Positions 52,750 to 61,506 of a stretch of 64,000 bases of DNA are shown one piece after another. How positions within the stretch are numbered: position 1 is the first letter of the stretch; each line of letters starts with the position of its first letter. Under the pieces are notes generated by a model, which made no database searches, had not been told where the DNA came from, and saw only the letters and a list, made by a program, of their open reading frames with translations. The DNA lies in the NCBI GenBank assembly GCA_013299105.1, contig JAAFJY010000032.1, forward strand, positions 35,890 through 99,889, in the 5' to 3' direction. The translations under genes and the position numbers were made by a program. The DNA comes from Chitinophagales bacterium. Lineage in GTDB: Bacteria; Bacteroidota; Bacteroidia; Chitinophagales; Saprospiraceae.

Positions 52750-54171
52750 ATGAGACCCTTTTTCGCGCTCTTCTTTTTGCTTTTTGCCTTCAATGCTTGG
52801 TCGCAAAAAGTGTTGGTATCGGATGAACTAAACCTCCGCAATGATTTGTCTTACGACATTTTGGGCGAGCTCAAGGGCCGGGTTTTACTCCTGCGCCAGC
52901 GCAGCGACAAGATCGAAATCCAAGCTTTTGATGAAAACATGCGCTCCAGTTGGAACAAGGAGATTGAGCTCGAAAAGCGCCTGCCTGGCATCATCACCAG
53001 CATCAGTTCCCGCGATAGTTTTACCGTTTTTTACCACCACCGCGAAAAAGGCAACACTGTGCTGCGGGCCGATCATTTCGACCACTCGGCCAACAAGCGC
53101 CGCAGCACCATGGTCAAAAACTTTGGCTTCACTTTTTTTACCCCTAATTTCAAATATGTGCGCAGTGAGGATCGCAGTAAAATGCTGATCTATTATATTG
53201 AGCGGCACACTTTCAACATTGTCATTTACGATGCCCACGACCATACCCTGCTTTGGGAAAATTCCATTACGGTGGATGAATTCAACGATGGCGTGGACCA
53301 ATTGCACATGCAAGTCGACAACAAAGGCCGCATGTTCATGCTCATGGAACAAGAAAACTTCATTGGTCGCCGCGACAAACATCGCTTTGACTTGGTAGTT
53401 GGAGGGGCTGGTATTCCCAACCTGGGCCGGGCCAGCATCGCCATCACCGACCGGGTTACGCTGGATACCCGTTTTGAGCTCGACAACATGAACCAGCGCA
53501 TCGTTGGCGTGGGTTTGTACAGTGAACGAAGCGGAGAACGCGCTGAAGGCTATTTCTTCGTAAGTATCCCTTTTACAGACTTGCTCAACACTGAAATGAA
53601 ATTCCATGATTTCGACGACGCTTTCGTCACTGATATGGAAGGCAAAGAAGGCCGCCAGGGCAAAGGGCTTGGCGATGTGACAATTCGCGACATTGTGCTG
53701 CGGCGAGACGGTGGGCTTCTCATCCTTGGCGAAGAAAGTACGAACACCATTCGAGGCGGCGGTATGGCTCAAAGCCAAGCATTCAATGCACAGACTGTAA
53801 GGGCCACCGTTGATTACTATTTCAATGACATGTTTGCCATCTCAATACACCCTAATGGCGAGGAACACTGGAAAAAGGTTTTGTACAAAAAACAGTACTC
53901 GCAAGATGACCAAGGCATTTACTCGTCGTATTTCCTATTCAAAACGCCGCAAAATGTACGCCTAATTTTCAACGACGAAATCAAATTTGAAAACACGGTG
54001 AGCGAATACCTGGTCAAGGGCAATGGCATCAATGAGCGCCACAGTTTGCTCAGTACCGAATTGCTCAAGTTGCGCCTGCGTTTTCGTGATGCCATCCAAA
54101 TTTCTGCTGATCGAGTGATTGTACCCAGCGAAAGAAGAGGGCAGTTGCGGGTCGCGAAAATTATTTTATGA
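52750..54171 (+). CDS. Exported protein of unknown function
   Basis: A 473-residue protein with a signal peptide (~1-19, AWSQ). The mature part alternates short hydrophobic strands and polar turns (LGELKGRVLLLRQRSDKIEIQAFDENM; TFNIVIYDAHDHTLLWENSI; GLLILGEESTNTI), suggesting a beta-propeller-like architecture. There is no recognisable anchor or sorting domain and the C-terminus ends in a strand (RVAKIIL). I do not recognise the family. It stands alone and converges with the FecA-like receptor gene. Confidence 0.75.
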   Translation: MRPFFALFFLLFAFNAWSQKVLVSDELNLRNDLSYDILGELKGRVLLLRQRSDKIEIQAFDENMRSSWNKEIELEKRLPGIITSISSRDSFTVFYHHREKGNTVLRADHFDHSANKRRSTMVKNFGFTFFTPNFKYVRSEDRSKMLIYYIERHTFNIVIYDAHDHTLLWENSITVDEFNDGVDQLHMQVDNKGRMFMLMEQENFIGRRDKHRFDLVVGGAGIPNLGRASIAITDRVTLDTRFELDNMNQRIVGVGLYSERSGERAEGYFFVSIPFTDLLNTEMKFHDFDDAFVTDMEGKEGRQGKGLGDVTIRDIVLRRDGGLLILGEESTNTIRGGGMAQSQAFNAQTVRATVDYYFNDMFAISIHPNGEEHWKKVLYKKQYSQDDQGIYSSYFLFKTPQNVRLIFNDEIKFENTVSEYLVKGNGINERHSLLSTELLKLRLRFRDAIQISADRVIVPSERRGQLRVAKIIL

Positions 54172-54268
54172 GCCAGGTCCTTCGTTTGGGGAGCGTATAC
54201 TTAAAACACCTGCGGACCATAAAACGCCACGTTTTGGCACCATACTTGTACCAGTATTCTGGTTTCCT

Positions 54269-56686
54269 TCACCAACGCCACTCCACCGTAGCAAACACCC
54301 CTCGCCCATCGCCAGGAATGATGCCCGGCCCAGGATAAGCCTCCGCTCGGCGCGTAAAATACCGCGCATCAAAAAGGTTGTTGCAACTCAGTTCCAGGCT
54401 ATAATGTGGCGCTTTCCAACTAAGGCTCAGGTCTGCGATTTGGTAAGCAGGAATGACGCCACTCACTGCTCCAGTGACCCGGCGGGCATTCGTAGCATCG
54501 GTAAAATGCTCGGCCACCTGGGCCATCGAAAAAGCGGCTGACAATTGCTCATAACGGTAAGTGAGCCCCCAGCGCAGGTTAAAAGGAGGTGCTTGCTCTA
54601 CTTTGTTGCCCTCGATGCCGGGTTCCTGGGCGTTGAAATAACGGGCATGGATCAAAGCGCCATTGACATAAGCAAAAAGGCTGTGTTTGCCCCTCAAATC
54701 GCGTTTGAAGTTGAGTAAGTCGGCCTCCAAGTACACTTCGATGCCACTCAGGCGGGCGTCGGCCACATTGCTGCGCAGCCGATAATCGAGGAAAAGAGGC
54801 GGCTGATCGGCCTTGAGCACCTGCCCAATGCGGTCGCGGTACAAAATGCTGAATGCTGAAATGTCGTAGTTGATTCGGTTGCGCCAATTGCCCCTAGCGC
54901 CCAGGTCGATGGTGTAACCACGCTCGTCACGGATATTGGGGTCTACGATCAGATTGGGGTTGTTTACCCGCAAGTCAGTGAAGTTGATGGCGCGGTAGTT
55001 TTGCGAAAAATTAGCGTACAACTCCCCCTTGCCGGGCATTTTCCAACTCAAGCCCAGCCCCCCCAGCAGCAGAAGCCGTTGGCGGGCATTGGATTCTACC
55101 AAGTTGGTATCGGCAATCACGTTGCCTGCAAAATCAAGAACCCGTTGCTTGTAATAGCCCGCCGCCCCAGTACGGATGTATTCAAAACGCAAACCGGGTG
55201 TGATGCTGAAACGCTCATTCAACCGGAAAATGTACTCGGCAAAAGCGGCCAGGTTTTGGTTGTCAAAATCAAAGTCCGAGCCTTCGAGGTCCGCAGGGTT
55301 AAGGTATTTGAAACTGGGGCCATCGCCATTGTCAGCATCCCCTTGCAAGGCCAGGGTCTGCCCTTTAAAGTAGCGGCTACCGAGCAGGAATGTATGTTTT
55401 TGCCCCGCTACTTGCAGGTTTTTGAGCAAACGCAACTCTACGCCGTAATTGCGAAACTGGTTTTCGATCAAGGTTCTTTTTCCACCCAGGTCGGCCACAT
55501 GAATGCGCTCCAAGTTGCCCAGGGCTTCGCGCTCAGAGATCATGCCAAAGGTCCGCACGTTTATACCTGTGTTGGGGTTGAGTTGCCAATCCAAGGTTAC
55601 CGCAGGCAATTTCCATTTCACCTGAAACCAGTTGCGGGCGCGGCTGCTCACCCTGGGGTCGCGTTCAAATTGGGCGTCCGACATGCCTCCAGGTTGCTGG
55701 GCCAGGTAGTCCATCGCGGTCATTTCAATGCCTAATTTGGCTTTTTTACCCAGTTTTTGCTGTACCTGCAAGTACGCCGTAGTGATGTCAAAAGCCGAAT
55801 TGGGGCGCCAACCATCGCCCTTGCGGTGCTGTACAAAACCAAAATAGGAAAATCCAGCCTGCTTTAAAGTCCCCGAAACCTGGGCATAAGCCCCCAAAAA
55901 CCCAAACGAACCCCCACTCAATCGGGTGCGCAGGTTGAACGCCTTGGAAGTATCGGGTTTCTGGAAAACAAAATTCAACATGCCGCCAAACTGAGTACCG
56001 TACTGCAAAGACGCAGCCCCACGCACGATTTCAATGCGCTCCAGGGCCTCCATTGGGGGGGTGTAGTAGCTTTCGGGGTAGCCCAGGGGGTCGGCGCTGA
56101 TGTCGTAGCCGTTTTGGCGGGTATTGAAATTAGAAGTTCGATTGGGGCTCAAACCACGGCCGCCGATGCCCAATTGCAGTCCTGCCCCGTCGCTTTCCCA
56201 GATGTTGAGGCCAGGGATTTTAGCAAAAACCTGGCGGGCATTGTTGGTAGCCAGGTTGGCCGTGGTTTTGAGCAGGTCGATGACTTCGGTTTTTTTACCC
56301 TCGTAAATGCCAAAATTTTCTACCCCGCTCATGTATTTTTTGCCAAAAGCGTCGGCGCGATTCGCACTTACTTCTACGCCTTGTAAGTCGGTACTGGCAG
56401 TGTTCAAGCGCCATTCGAGGTAGATGGGTTTGGATTTGAGTTCCAGTTTTTCTTCACGGGCCTCATAACCCAGGCTTGAAGCCTTCATGGTGTATTGCCC
56501 AGGTGTGAGGTTTTGAAAAGAAAAGCGACCTTCTTTGTCACTGACGATGCGTTTTTCGCCGCCATTGAGCTCCACATAAGCCCCAACCAGGGCTTCGGAT
56601 TCGGTGTTCAGCAAGCGACCGCTGATCTGGGTTTGCCCATTGAGTGAGAAAAAACACATGATAAAAAGGACACAAAGACTTTTCAT
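54269..56686 (-). CDS. TonB-dependent receptor, FecA-like
   Basis: An 805-residue outer-membrane receptor: signal peptide (~1-18), carboxypeptidase-regulatory-like domain (~20-98, ISGRLLNTESEALVGAYVEL), plug (~130-250, with IPGLNIWESDGAGLQLGIGGRG and IEIVRGAASLQYGTQFGG) and a barrel ending in the typical aromatic residue (TVEWRW). The plug and barrel resemble ferric-dicitrate-type receptors. It is the last gene of a minus-strand operon with the HTTM protein (53 bases upstream) and the DUF4856 lipoprotein, whose promoter carries an operator-like palindrome. Iron-complex uptake is inferred from this context. Confidence 0.92.
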   Translation of the reverse strand: MKSLCVLFIMCFFSLNGQTQISGRLLNTESEALVGAYVELNGGEKRIVSDKEGRFSFQNLTPGQYTMKASSLGYEAREEKLELKSKPIYLEWRLNTASTDLQGVEVSANRADAFGKKYMSGVENFGIYEGKKTEVIDLLKTTANLATNNARQVFAKIPGLNIWESDGAGLQLGIGGRGLSPNRTSNFNTRQNGYDISADPLGYPESYYTPPMEALERIEIVRGAASLQYGTQFGGMLNFVFQKPDTSKAFNLRTRLSGGSFGFLGAYAQVSGTLKQAGFSYFGFVQHRKGDGWRPNSAFDITTAYLQVQQKLGKKAKLGIEMTAMDYLAQQPGGMSDAQFERDPRVSSRARNWFQVKWKLPAVTLDWQLNPNTGINVRTFGMISEREALGNLERIHVADLGGKRTLIENQFRNYGVELRLLKNLQVAGQKHTFLLGSRYFKGQTLALQGDADNGDGPSFKYLNPADLEGSDFDFDNQNLAAFAEYIFRLNERFSITPGLRFEYIRTGAAGYYKQRVLDFAGNVIADTNLVESNARQRLLLLGGLGLSWKMPGKGELYANFSQNYRAINFTDLRVNNPNLIVDPNIRDERGYTIDLGARGNWRNRINYDISAFSILYRDRIGQVLKADQPPLFLDYRLRSNVADARLSGIEVYLEADLLNFKRDLRGKHSLFAYVNGALIHARYFNAQEPGIEGNKVEQAPPFNLRWGLTYRYEQLSAAFSMAQVAEHFTDATNARRVTGAVSGVIPAYQIADLSLSWKAPHYSLELSCNNLFDARYFTRRAEAYPGPGIIPGDGRGVFATVEWRW

Positions 56687-56739
56687 TTTTAGGACTGGAT
56701 GGTTAAAAATTCAGGTTTTTTGGGGGGCCAATTGAGTAG

Positions 56740-58089
56740 TCAATGCAGGTCGTTTAGCCAAGATTTGTGCACCCAACCATCAGTTAGTTTGGTCAAATCA
56801 AGCTGGGGGTCGAATAAGAGCCGACTGCTTCGGCCATTCAAAGTGACGTACACTTCCGCCCGCACTTTGGGGTTTTTGATGCCTTTTTGCTGGTAATGGT
56901 TGGCCAAAAAATGGGCGTACTGCAAGATCAGGTCGGGTTGCATGGCCATTTGTTTTTCTTGGTGCTCGCACAAAAAATCGCCGTTGAGCACTTGCCCTTC
57001 GCGGCCAGTGGCCTGGTCTTTGACGTAAAAAGCAGCAGTTCCTGCTTTTTCCATTAGCATTACTCGCCAGGAGAAGCGGTAGCCTTCTTCAGTCCAGAAA
57101 ATATTGCCTGGGTACAGCAAATAACGCAGGGGGAACAACAATTGAAAGGCAACATAGGCACCAAGTATCCAAGTGAGCCCAGGTTTTGTGCCTTGGACAC
57201 TAGTTTTCATCACTTCCTTTCGATTTTCTGGCACCTTATCATACGCACCAAATAACCGAAAGATTTGAGCTAAGGTTTTTTGGTGAAATTTAGGGCTGAA
57301 ATACATGGTGGTTAAAGCAATCATGACCACTGGAAAAATACCGATTTGAAACAACAATCCAGTAATGGTGTGAAAAACAACAATCGCCAGGTAGGCCAAG
57401 GTCTGAGTAGGCCGCCACAAAAGGAAAAAAATCACAAAAGTATCGAACAACATGCCAGCCCAACTGAATAAAAATGCCGTGAGTGGGTAGCGAAACAATT
57501 GCCCAATGATCGGCAAGTCGTCGTGAGCGGGCAACCAAATGCGCAAGGGCAAGGCTTCCAGCAGCCAATCGCTATTGATTTTGGCAATGCCGGCAAAAAA
57601 GTATACCACAAAAATCTGGAATTGCAACAGGGCGGTAGTCCATTGGGGTACCATTTTTACTTGCAAATCCGGTTTTCGCCAGACGTCAATCGAGCAGTAG
57701 CGATGGGCGGGCAAAAAACACAACAAGAGGCCAAAAAGGCTGAAAAAGTAATAGTGATTGAGGTAATAAGTAATGTCGATCAGCTCAGCATAACAAAAAC
57801 AAAGGCAAAACAAAGGTGCCGAAATGCGGTAAAAAGCCCCCAGTAACATGCCTAAGGCCCCCAGCAACATGCCAATGTGCAAGGCGTACATGCCCCAGGC
57901 AGGTAAAATATCCACCCAAGAAAAGCCATAGTACTTGAATTGTACCATGCTATTGATGAAATGATCTTCTATCCAGCCCAAAGCCATGAAGCGAATGGTA
58001 CTGAACAAGGCCAGGGCCCCAAATAAAATCCGGGCATAGGCCAAAGTAGCGATAGAAACCGGACGATGCAAAAAATGAGTGATCATCAT
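56740..58089 (-). CDS. HTTM / vitamin-K-dependent gamma-carboxylase-like membrane protein
   Basis: A 449-residue protein with about eight membrane helices (~15-330) and a soluble C-terminal part. It matches the VKGC-like HTTM family: YLNHYYFFSLFGLLLCFLPA followed by RYCSIDVW, and VYFFAGIAKINSDWL. Human gamma-glutamyl carboxylase has H160 (NNHSY) and catalytic K218 (AGVKKLDADW) at these places; here they correspond to H112 and K170, both kept. An epoxidase/carboxylase-type chemistry is therefore possible, though bacterial members are mostly uncharacterised. Substrate candidates are its operon neighbours. The start is ATG 58089 or the next codon, also ATG. Confidence 0.85.
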   Translation of the reverse strand: MMITHFLHRPVSIATLAYARILFGALALFSTIRFMALGWIEDHFINSMVQFKYYGFSWVDILPAWGMYALHIGMLLGALGMLLGAFYRISAPLFCLCFCYAELIDITYYLNHYYFFSLFGLLLCFLPAHRYCSIDVWRKPDLQVKMVPQWTTALLQFQIFVVYFFAGIAKINSDWLLEALPLRIWLPAHDDLPIIGQLFRYPLTAFLFSWAGMLFDTFVIFFLLWRPTQTLAYLAIVVFHTITGLLFQIGIFPVVMIALTTMYFSPKFHQKTLAQIFRLFGAYDKVPENRKEVMKTSVQGTKPGLTWILGAYVAFQLLFPLRYLLYPGNIFWTEEGYRFSWRVMLMEKAGTAAFYVKDQATGREGQVLNGDFLCEHQEKQMAMQPDLILQYAHFLANHYQQKGIKNPKVRAEVYVTLNGRSSRLLFDPQLDLTKLTDGWVHKSWLNDLH

Positions 58090-58184
58090 TCATCAAAGTA
58101 GGTGCCTTGAGTTGTAGCTCAAGGCACCAGAAATGGAACAGTTCAATTTGGTTAGGTACAGGAAGTTTGGGCTCTTTTCAACCA

Positions 58185-59330
58185 CTACCGGCTTTGTTCT
58201 TTTACCCAGTTGCGCTTGAAATCCTCCACTTCCTGGTTCGAAAACTGGTAGAGGGTCTGTAATTTGCTGATCAGTTGCTGCAACTTGGGCAATTGGTTCA
58301 CAGGCTCAGTCAGGAATGTATAAGGTGTAGCGGTGCCATTGGCGGGTACATTGAGCAGGGCCAGGTACTCGTCAATTTGGGCATCGGTAATGCGGCGATA
58401 ACCTGCATCGACGGTTTTCCAGCCTTGCAAAAAACCCATTGCTTCGCACAAGGAGTGCAGCGCTGCTCCTTTCTGGGCTTCGGTAGTGTTGGTGTTGCTC
58501 AAGGTAGAGACTGCACTGTGGCAATAGTTGATCACCGTACCCGCATTTACTTTTTCCCACAGGATAGTAATTTGGTTCAGCGCATCTAACAAGTCATCGT
58601 GGTACTTGGGTTCTTGCTTGGCAGCTGCTTGCAGACGAATAAATTGGTTTTTTAGTTCTGTATAAAGTCCTTTGCCGTCATTCTTGTCGCGGCGAGCAGC
58701 ATAGTTTGCCATAAAACGGTCAACAGCTGTACCGTGCTTGGTGGCGTCGTCGCTGCTTTTAAAATCTACACTGGCACCATAAAGTGCCAACAATTGATCG
58801 GCGTTAGCGGGAGTAAAGCCGGCATGGCCCTTCATGAGTACCACTGCCTGGTTGTACAAAGCTGCGCCAAAAAGGCCTTTTTCTACCATTTGCTCCATTT
58901 CCACTCCGTTTTCGTCGAACAAATAGCCACCGAAAGTGCCGCCATTGCCAGTGCGAGTATCAGGATTGAAAATACCACCGGAAGCTTTATTGAGCTCACT
59001 CAAGTAGCCATTCACCCCTTCGATTTTTGCATTGTAAAAACTGGTGGTATACGATTTCAGGGATGGAGTACCTTGGCTATAGAAGTTGGTCAGAGCCGTC
59101 AGCTCAACTTTGGTTCCGTTGGCTCGGCCCTTTTTCATTTCATTGGTGAGGTTGATCAGGGCAGTACGAGCAGTAAGTTGTGCTGCTGCGTTGGTGCTGA
59201 AGGCAGTGCCATCGTATGCGCTTGGGACCACCAAGGGATCCTTCGCTTTGTCGTCGTCTTCGCAGGCCGCAAAAATGCTCAGGAATAGTAAAGCATAAGC
59301 TGTGCGGAGTATGAAACTGAGTTTTTGCAT
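58185..59330 (-). CDS. DUF4856 lipoprotein
   Basis: A 381-residue lipoprotein (lipobox IFAAC, Cys 23, followed by EDDDK). The mature helical protein follows the DUF4856 layout: ALINLTNEMKKGRANGTKVELTALTNFY, then YLFDENGVEMEQMVEKGLFGAALYNQAVVL and LCEAMGFLQGWKTVDAGYRRI. This is a Bacteroidota family found beside imelysin-type and TonB-receptor genes. It is the first gene of the operon, ahead of the HTTM protein (95 bases) and the receptor. It may bind metal or a ligand at the cell surface; this is inferred from context. Confidence 0.85.
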   Translation of the reverse strand: MQKLSFILRTAYALLFLSIFAACEDDDKAKDPLVVPSAYDGTAFSTNAAAQLTARTALINLTNEMKKGRANGTKVELTALTNFYSQGTPSLKSYTTSFYNAKIEGVNGYLSELNKASGGIFNPDTRTGNGGTFGGYLFDENGVEMEQMVEKGLFGAALYNQAVVLMKGHAGFTPANADQLLALYGASVDFKSSDDATKHGTAVDRFMANYAARRDKNDGKGLYTELKNQFIRLQAAAKQEPKYHDDLLDALNQITILWEKVNAGTVINYCHSAVSTLSNTNTTEAQKGAALHSLCEAMGFLQGWKTVDAGYRRITDAQIDEYLALLNVPANGTATPYTFLTEPVNQLPKLQQLISKLQTLYQFSNQEVEDFKRNWVKEQSR

Positions 59331-59357
59331 TGTCGAGTTAGTTTGGGTAAAATGATA

Positions 59358-59386
59358 GTTTAAATTTATTTAGACAAAATTTAAAC
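59358..59386 (-). promoter_or_regulatory. Perfect palindromic operator at the DUF4856 promoter
   Basis: GTTTAAATTT (59358-59367) and AAATTTAAAC (59377-59386) are exact inverse complements around a 9-base spacer. The site begins at the predicted transcription start (~59384) and extends into the leader, the usual place for a repressor. A metal-responsive regulator is a reasonable guess because the operon ends in a FecA-like receptor. Confidence 0.65.
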
Positions 59387-59390
59387 AACG

Positions 59391-59422
59391 CAAAGATAAG
59401 CGCTCATTTTCCTGAAAAACAA
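59391..59422 (-). promoter_or_regulatory. Promoter of the DUF4856-HTTM-receptor operon
   Basis: On the minus strand, TTG, 21 bases, then TATCTTTG (59398-59391): a good fit to the Bacteroidota housekeeping promoter. The leader to the ATG at 59330 is about 55 bases. Confidence 0.65.
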
Positions 59423-59532
59423 TACCGAAATTCTTTAGTGCATACCTAAGATTGGGTATGCCAATAGGTACTGAAAATGAACATAAAAGTTGCAGGTGAA
59501 ATTTTTTCTGCTGATTAATCAAAAAATCTTTC

Positions 59533-59540
59533 TAATTTTG
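59533..59540 (+). promoter_or_regulatory. Putative promoter of the DUF4271 gene
   Basis: TAATTTTG matches TAnnTTTG. It would give a very short leader (about 13 bases) to the TTG start at 59560, which favours that start over later ATG codons. Confidence 0.45.
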
Positions 59541-59559
59541 CGCCTGAAACGCAGCAACA

Positions 59560-60489
59560 TTGAAGTCAAAACTGCTTATTGCCATATTTGTGCTTGTTGC
59601 CGGGGCGATGCCCCCAAATTTTCTTTGGGCACAGTCCGAAGGGAATCCTTTTGAACTGCTTCACCGCTTGGGCATGAAGCCTGGCGCTCGTGTTGTTGAT
59701 CCTGTTATTTTAGACAATCCTTTCGAGTTGATTGTACGGCCAAATGCCAGCGTTGCTACCCAGCCCAAGAAAACCTTGCGCAAGGGCCGGAAACCATTCA
59801 AGATCCTCTTACCTAAAATTGGGGAAGGCCTTTCGCCAAAAACTTTAACACAGCGCCTGCATTTTGGCATTGTAACCCTCGTTTTATTGTTTTTGGCTTT
59901 TTTGATGACCCTTTCTGGCGTCCAAATCCAGAAAACTTTTCAGGCCTTTCTCAACGACAACCTGTTTGGCCAGTTGCACCGAGAGCGCGAAGCGCGCGGG
60001 ATTTGGCCTTTTCTACCCGCCTACTTTTTCTTTTTGTTAAACGTTGGTTTTTTTGGCTTTTTCCTTTGTCGACAATTCAACGTCGCGTTTGGGGGGAATT
60101 TGCTCAATCAATTGTTGATTTGCCTGGCGGGCTCAATTACCTTGTTTTTGCTCAAACACCTGATTTTGGGTGTTCTGGCCTTGATTTTTCCCATCGAAAA
60201 AGAAATTGGGCGCTACCTGTTCTTACTGGTTGTATTCGGATCAGTATTGGGCATGGTATTGGCCCCTGTAAACATATTCCTAGCCTACGGGAACGCAAAA
60301 TTGCACGAAAACATCATTTGGGGAACTTTAGGACTCGTCGCGGTGGTTTATCTATACCGCTCGTTTAGAGGTGTATGGATCGCCAATCGCTTCATGGATT
60401 TGAACAAGTTTCACTTTTTGATGTATATTTGCAGTGTGGAAATTGCACCCCTTTTGGTTTTTGGGAAGTTAATTTCTCAGCAATTGTAA
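59560..60489 (+). CDS. DUF4271 membrane protein
   Basis: A 309-residue protein with a signal peptide (~1-25, LWAQ), an exported linker with basic patches (PKKTLRKGRKPFK) and about six membrane helices (~105-305). The C-terminal hydrophobic region with FMDLNKFHFLMYICSVEIAPLLV is typical of DUF4271. The initiator is a TTG at 59560 because no ATG precedes the signal peptide; the next Met (codon 17) would destroy it. In Bacteroidota this gene commonly precedes hemD, as it does here (102 bases apart). Function unknown. Confidence 0.85.
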   Translation: MKSKLLIAIFVLVAGAMPPNFLWAQSEGNPFELLHRLGMKPGARVVDPVILDNPFELIVRPNASVATQPKKTLRKGRKPFKILLPKIGEGLSPKTLTQRLHFGIVTLVLLFLAFLMTLSGVQIQKTFQAFLNDNLFGQLHREREARGIWPFLPAYFFFLLNVGFFGFFLCRQFNVAFGGNLLNQLLICLAGSITLFLLKHLILGVLALIFPIEKEIGRYLFLLVVFGSVLGMVLAPVNIFLAYGNAKLHENIIWGTLGLVAVVYLYRSFRGVWIANRFMDLNKFHFLMYICSVEIAPLLVFGKLISQQL

Positions 60490-60591
60490 GCAAAACAGGA
60501 ACATTGGCAGAAGTAGCAGGCTTTCGAGCGGTAAGGATTGCCAAAGTTTACGCAAACGATTGCGGCATCATTTGAACAAAACATTTTTTGA

Positions 60592-61374
60592 ATGGCAGCA
60601 AATGGAAAAGCTATGGAGGAGACCTATAAGATGGTAAAGACCATTTTGGTTTCACAGCCCAAGCCTGAGCGTTCTCCTTATTATGAACTGGAGAAAAAGT
60701 ACAACTTGCAAATCGATTGGCGGCCGTTCAGCCACGTGGAAGGACTGGACCCAAAAGAGTTTCGCAAGCAACGCATCCGCCTGGAAGAGTACACCGCTGT
60801 GATTTTCAACAGCAAAAACGCGGTGGACCATTTTTTCCGTATTTGTGATGACATGCGGGTGAAAATGTCTCCAGAAACCAAGTACTTCTGTTTGACGGAG
60901 GCCATTGCCAATTACCTTCAGAAGTTCATCTTGTATCGCAAGCGCAAGGTGTTTGTAGGCACCCGTAGCATCGAAGACCTGGCTTCTTACCTCAAAAAGC
61001 ACAAGACGGAGAAATTCCTGCTGCCTTGTTCCAACCTAGGGGCCAAAGAAATCACCAAGTATCTCGACGACATGAAACTCGACTGGAAAGACGCCGTGAT
61101 GTACCGTACGGTCAGCTCTGACCTCTCCGACCTGAGTGATGTAACCTATGACGTACTCGTATTTTTCAGTCCACTGTGCATCCAGTCTTTGTACGACAAC
61201 TTCCCGGATTTCAAGCAAAACGATACCCGGATCGCAGTTTTCGGCAACACGACCCGGCAGGCGGTTGAAGAGCGCAACCTCCTCGTGAACATCAACGCTC
61301 CCGCTCCAGAAGTGCCTTCAATGACGCGCGCACTGGAGTTGTACCTACAAAAATCGAACAAGGACCAGGCTTGA
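60592..61374 (+). CDS. hemD: Uroporphyrinogen-III synthase
   Basis: A 260-residue HemD-fold enzyme that cyclises hydroxymethylbilane in tetrapyrrole synthesis. The two-domain layout is visible: TILVSQPKPERSPYYELEKKY at the start, YTAVIFNSKNAVDHFFRI and FCLTEAIANYL in domain 1; KFLLPCSNLGAKEITKYL, VLVFFSPLCIQSLYDNFPDF and IAVFGNTTRQAVEE in domain 2. Divergence is normal for this family. ATG 60592 is used; ATG 60631 (MVKTILVSQ) is an equally plausible start. A strong terminator follows. Confidence 0.9.
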   Translation: MAANGKAMEETYKMVKTILVSQPKPERSPYYELEKKYNLQIDWRPFSHVEGLDPKEFRKQRIRLEEYTAVIFNSKNAVDHFFRICDDMRVKMSPETKYFCLTEAIANYLQKFILYRKRKVFVGTRSIEDLASYLKKHKTEKFLLPCSNLGAKEITKYLDDMKLDWKDAVMYRTVSSDLSDLSDVTYDVLVFFSPLCIQSLYDNFPDFKQNDTRIAVFGNTTRQAVEERNLLVNINAPAPEVPSMTRALELYLQKSNKDQA

Positions 61375-61396
61375 TTTCAACGATGGTTCAATGAAT

Positions 61397-61434
61397 AAAA
61401 AGGCGTGGCAGCTTGGACTACCACGCCTTTTTTG
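61397..61434 (+). terminator. Rho-independent terminator after hemD
   Basis: AAAAAGGCGTGG and CCACGCCTTTTT form a 12-bp stem around a 12-base loop, followed by T residues. It begins 23 bases after the hemD stop. Confidence 0.9.
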
Positions 61435-61506
61435 TGTCCCGACTTTTGAAAACCACAAACAATTATCCCCACTCCATTTTCGTTATCCCCAAAAACCTAC
61501 CCTACT

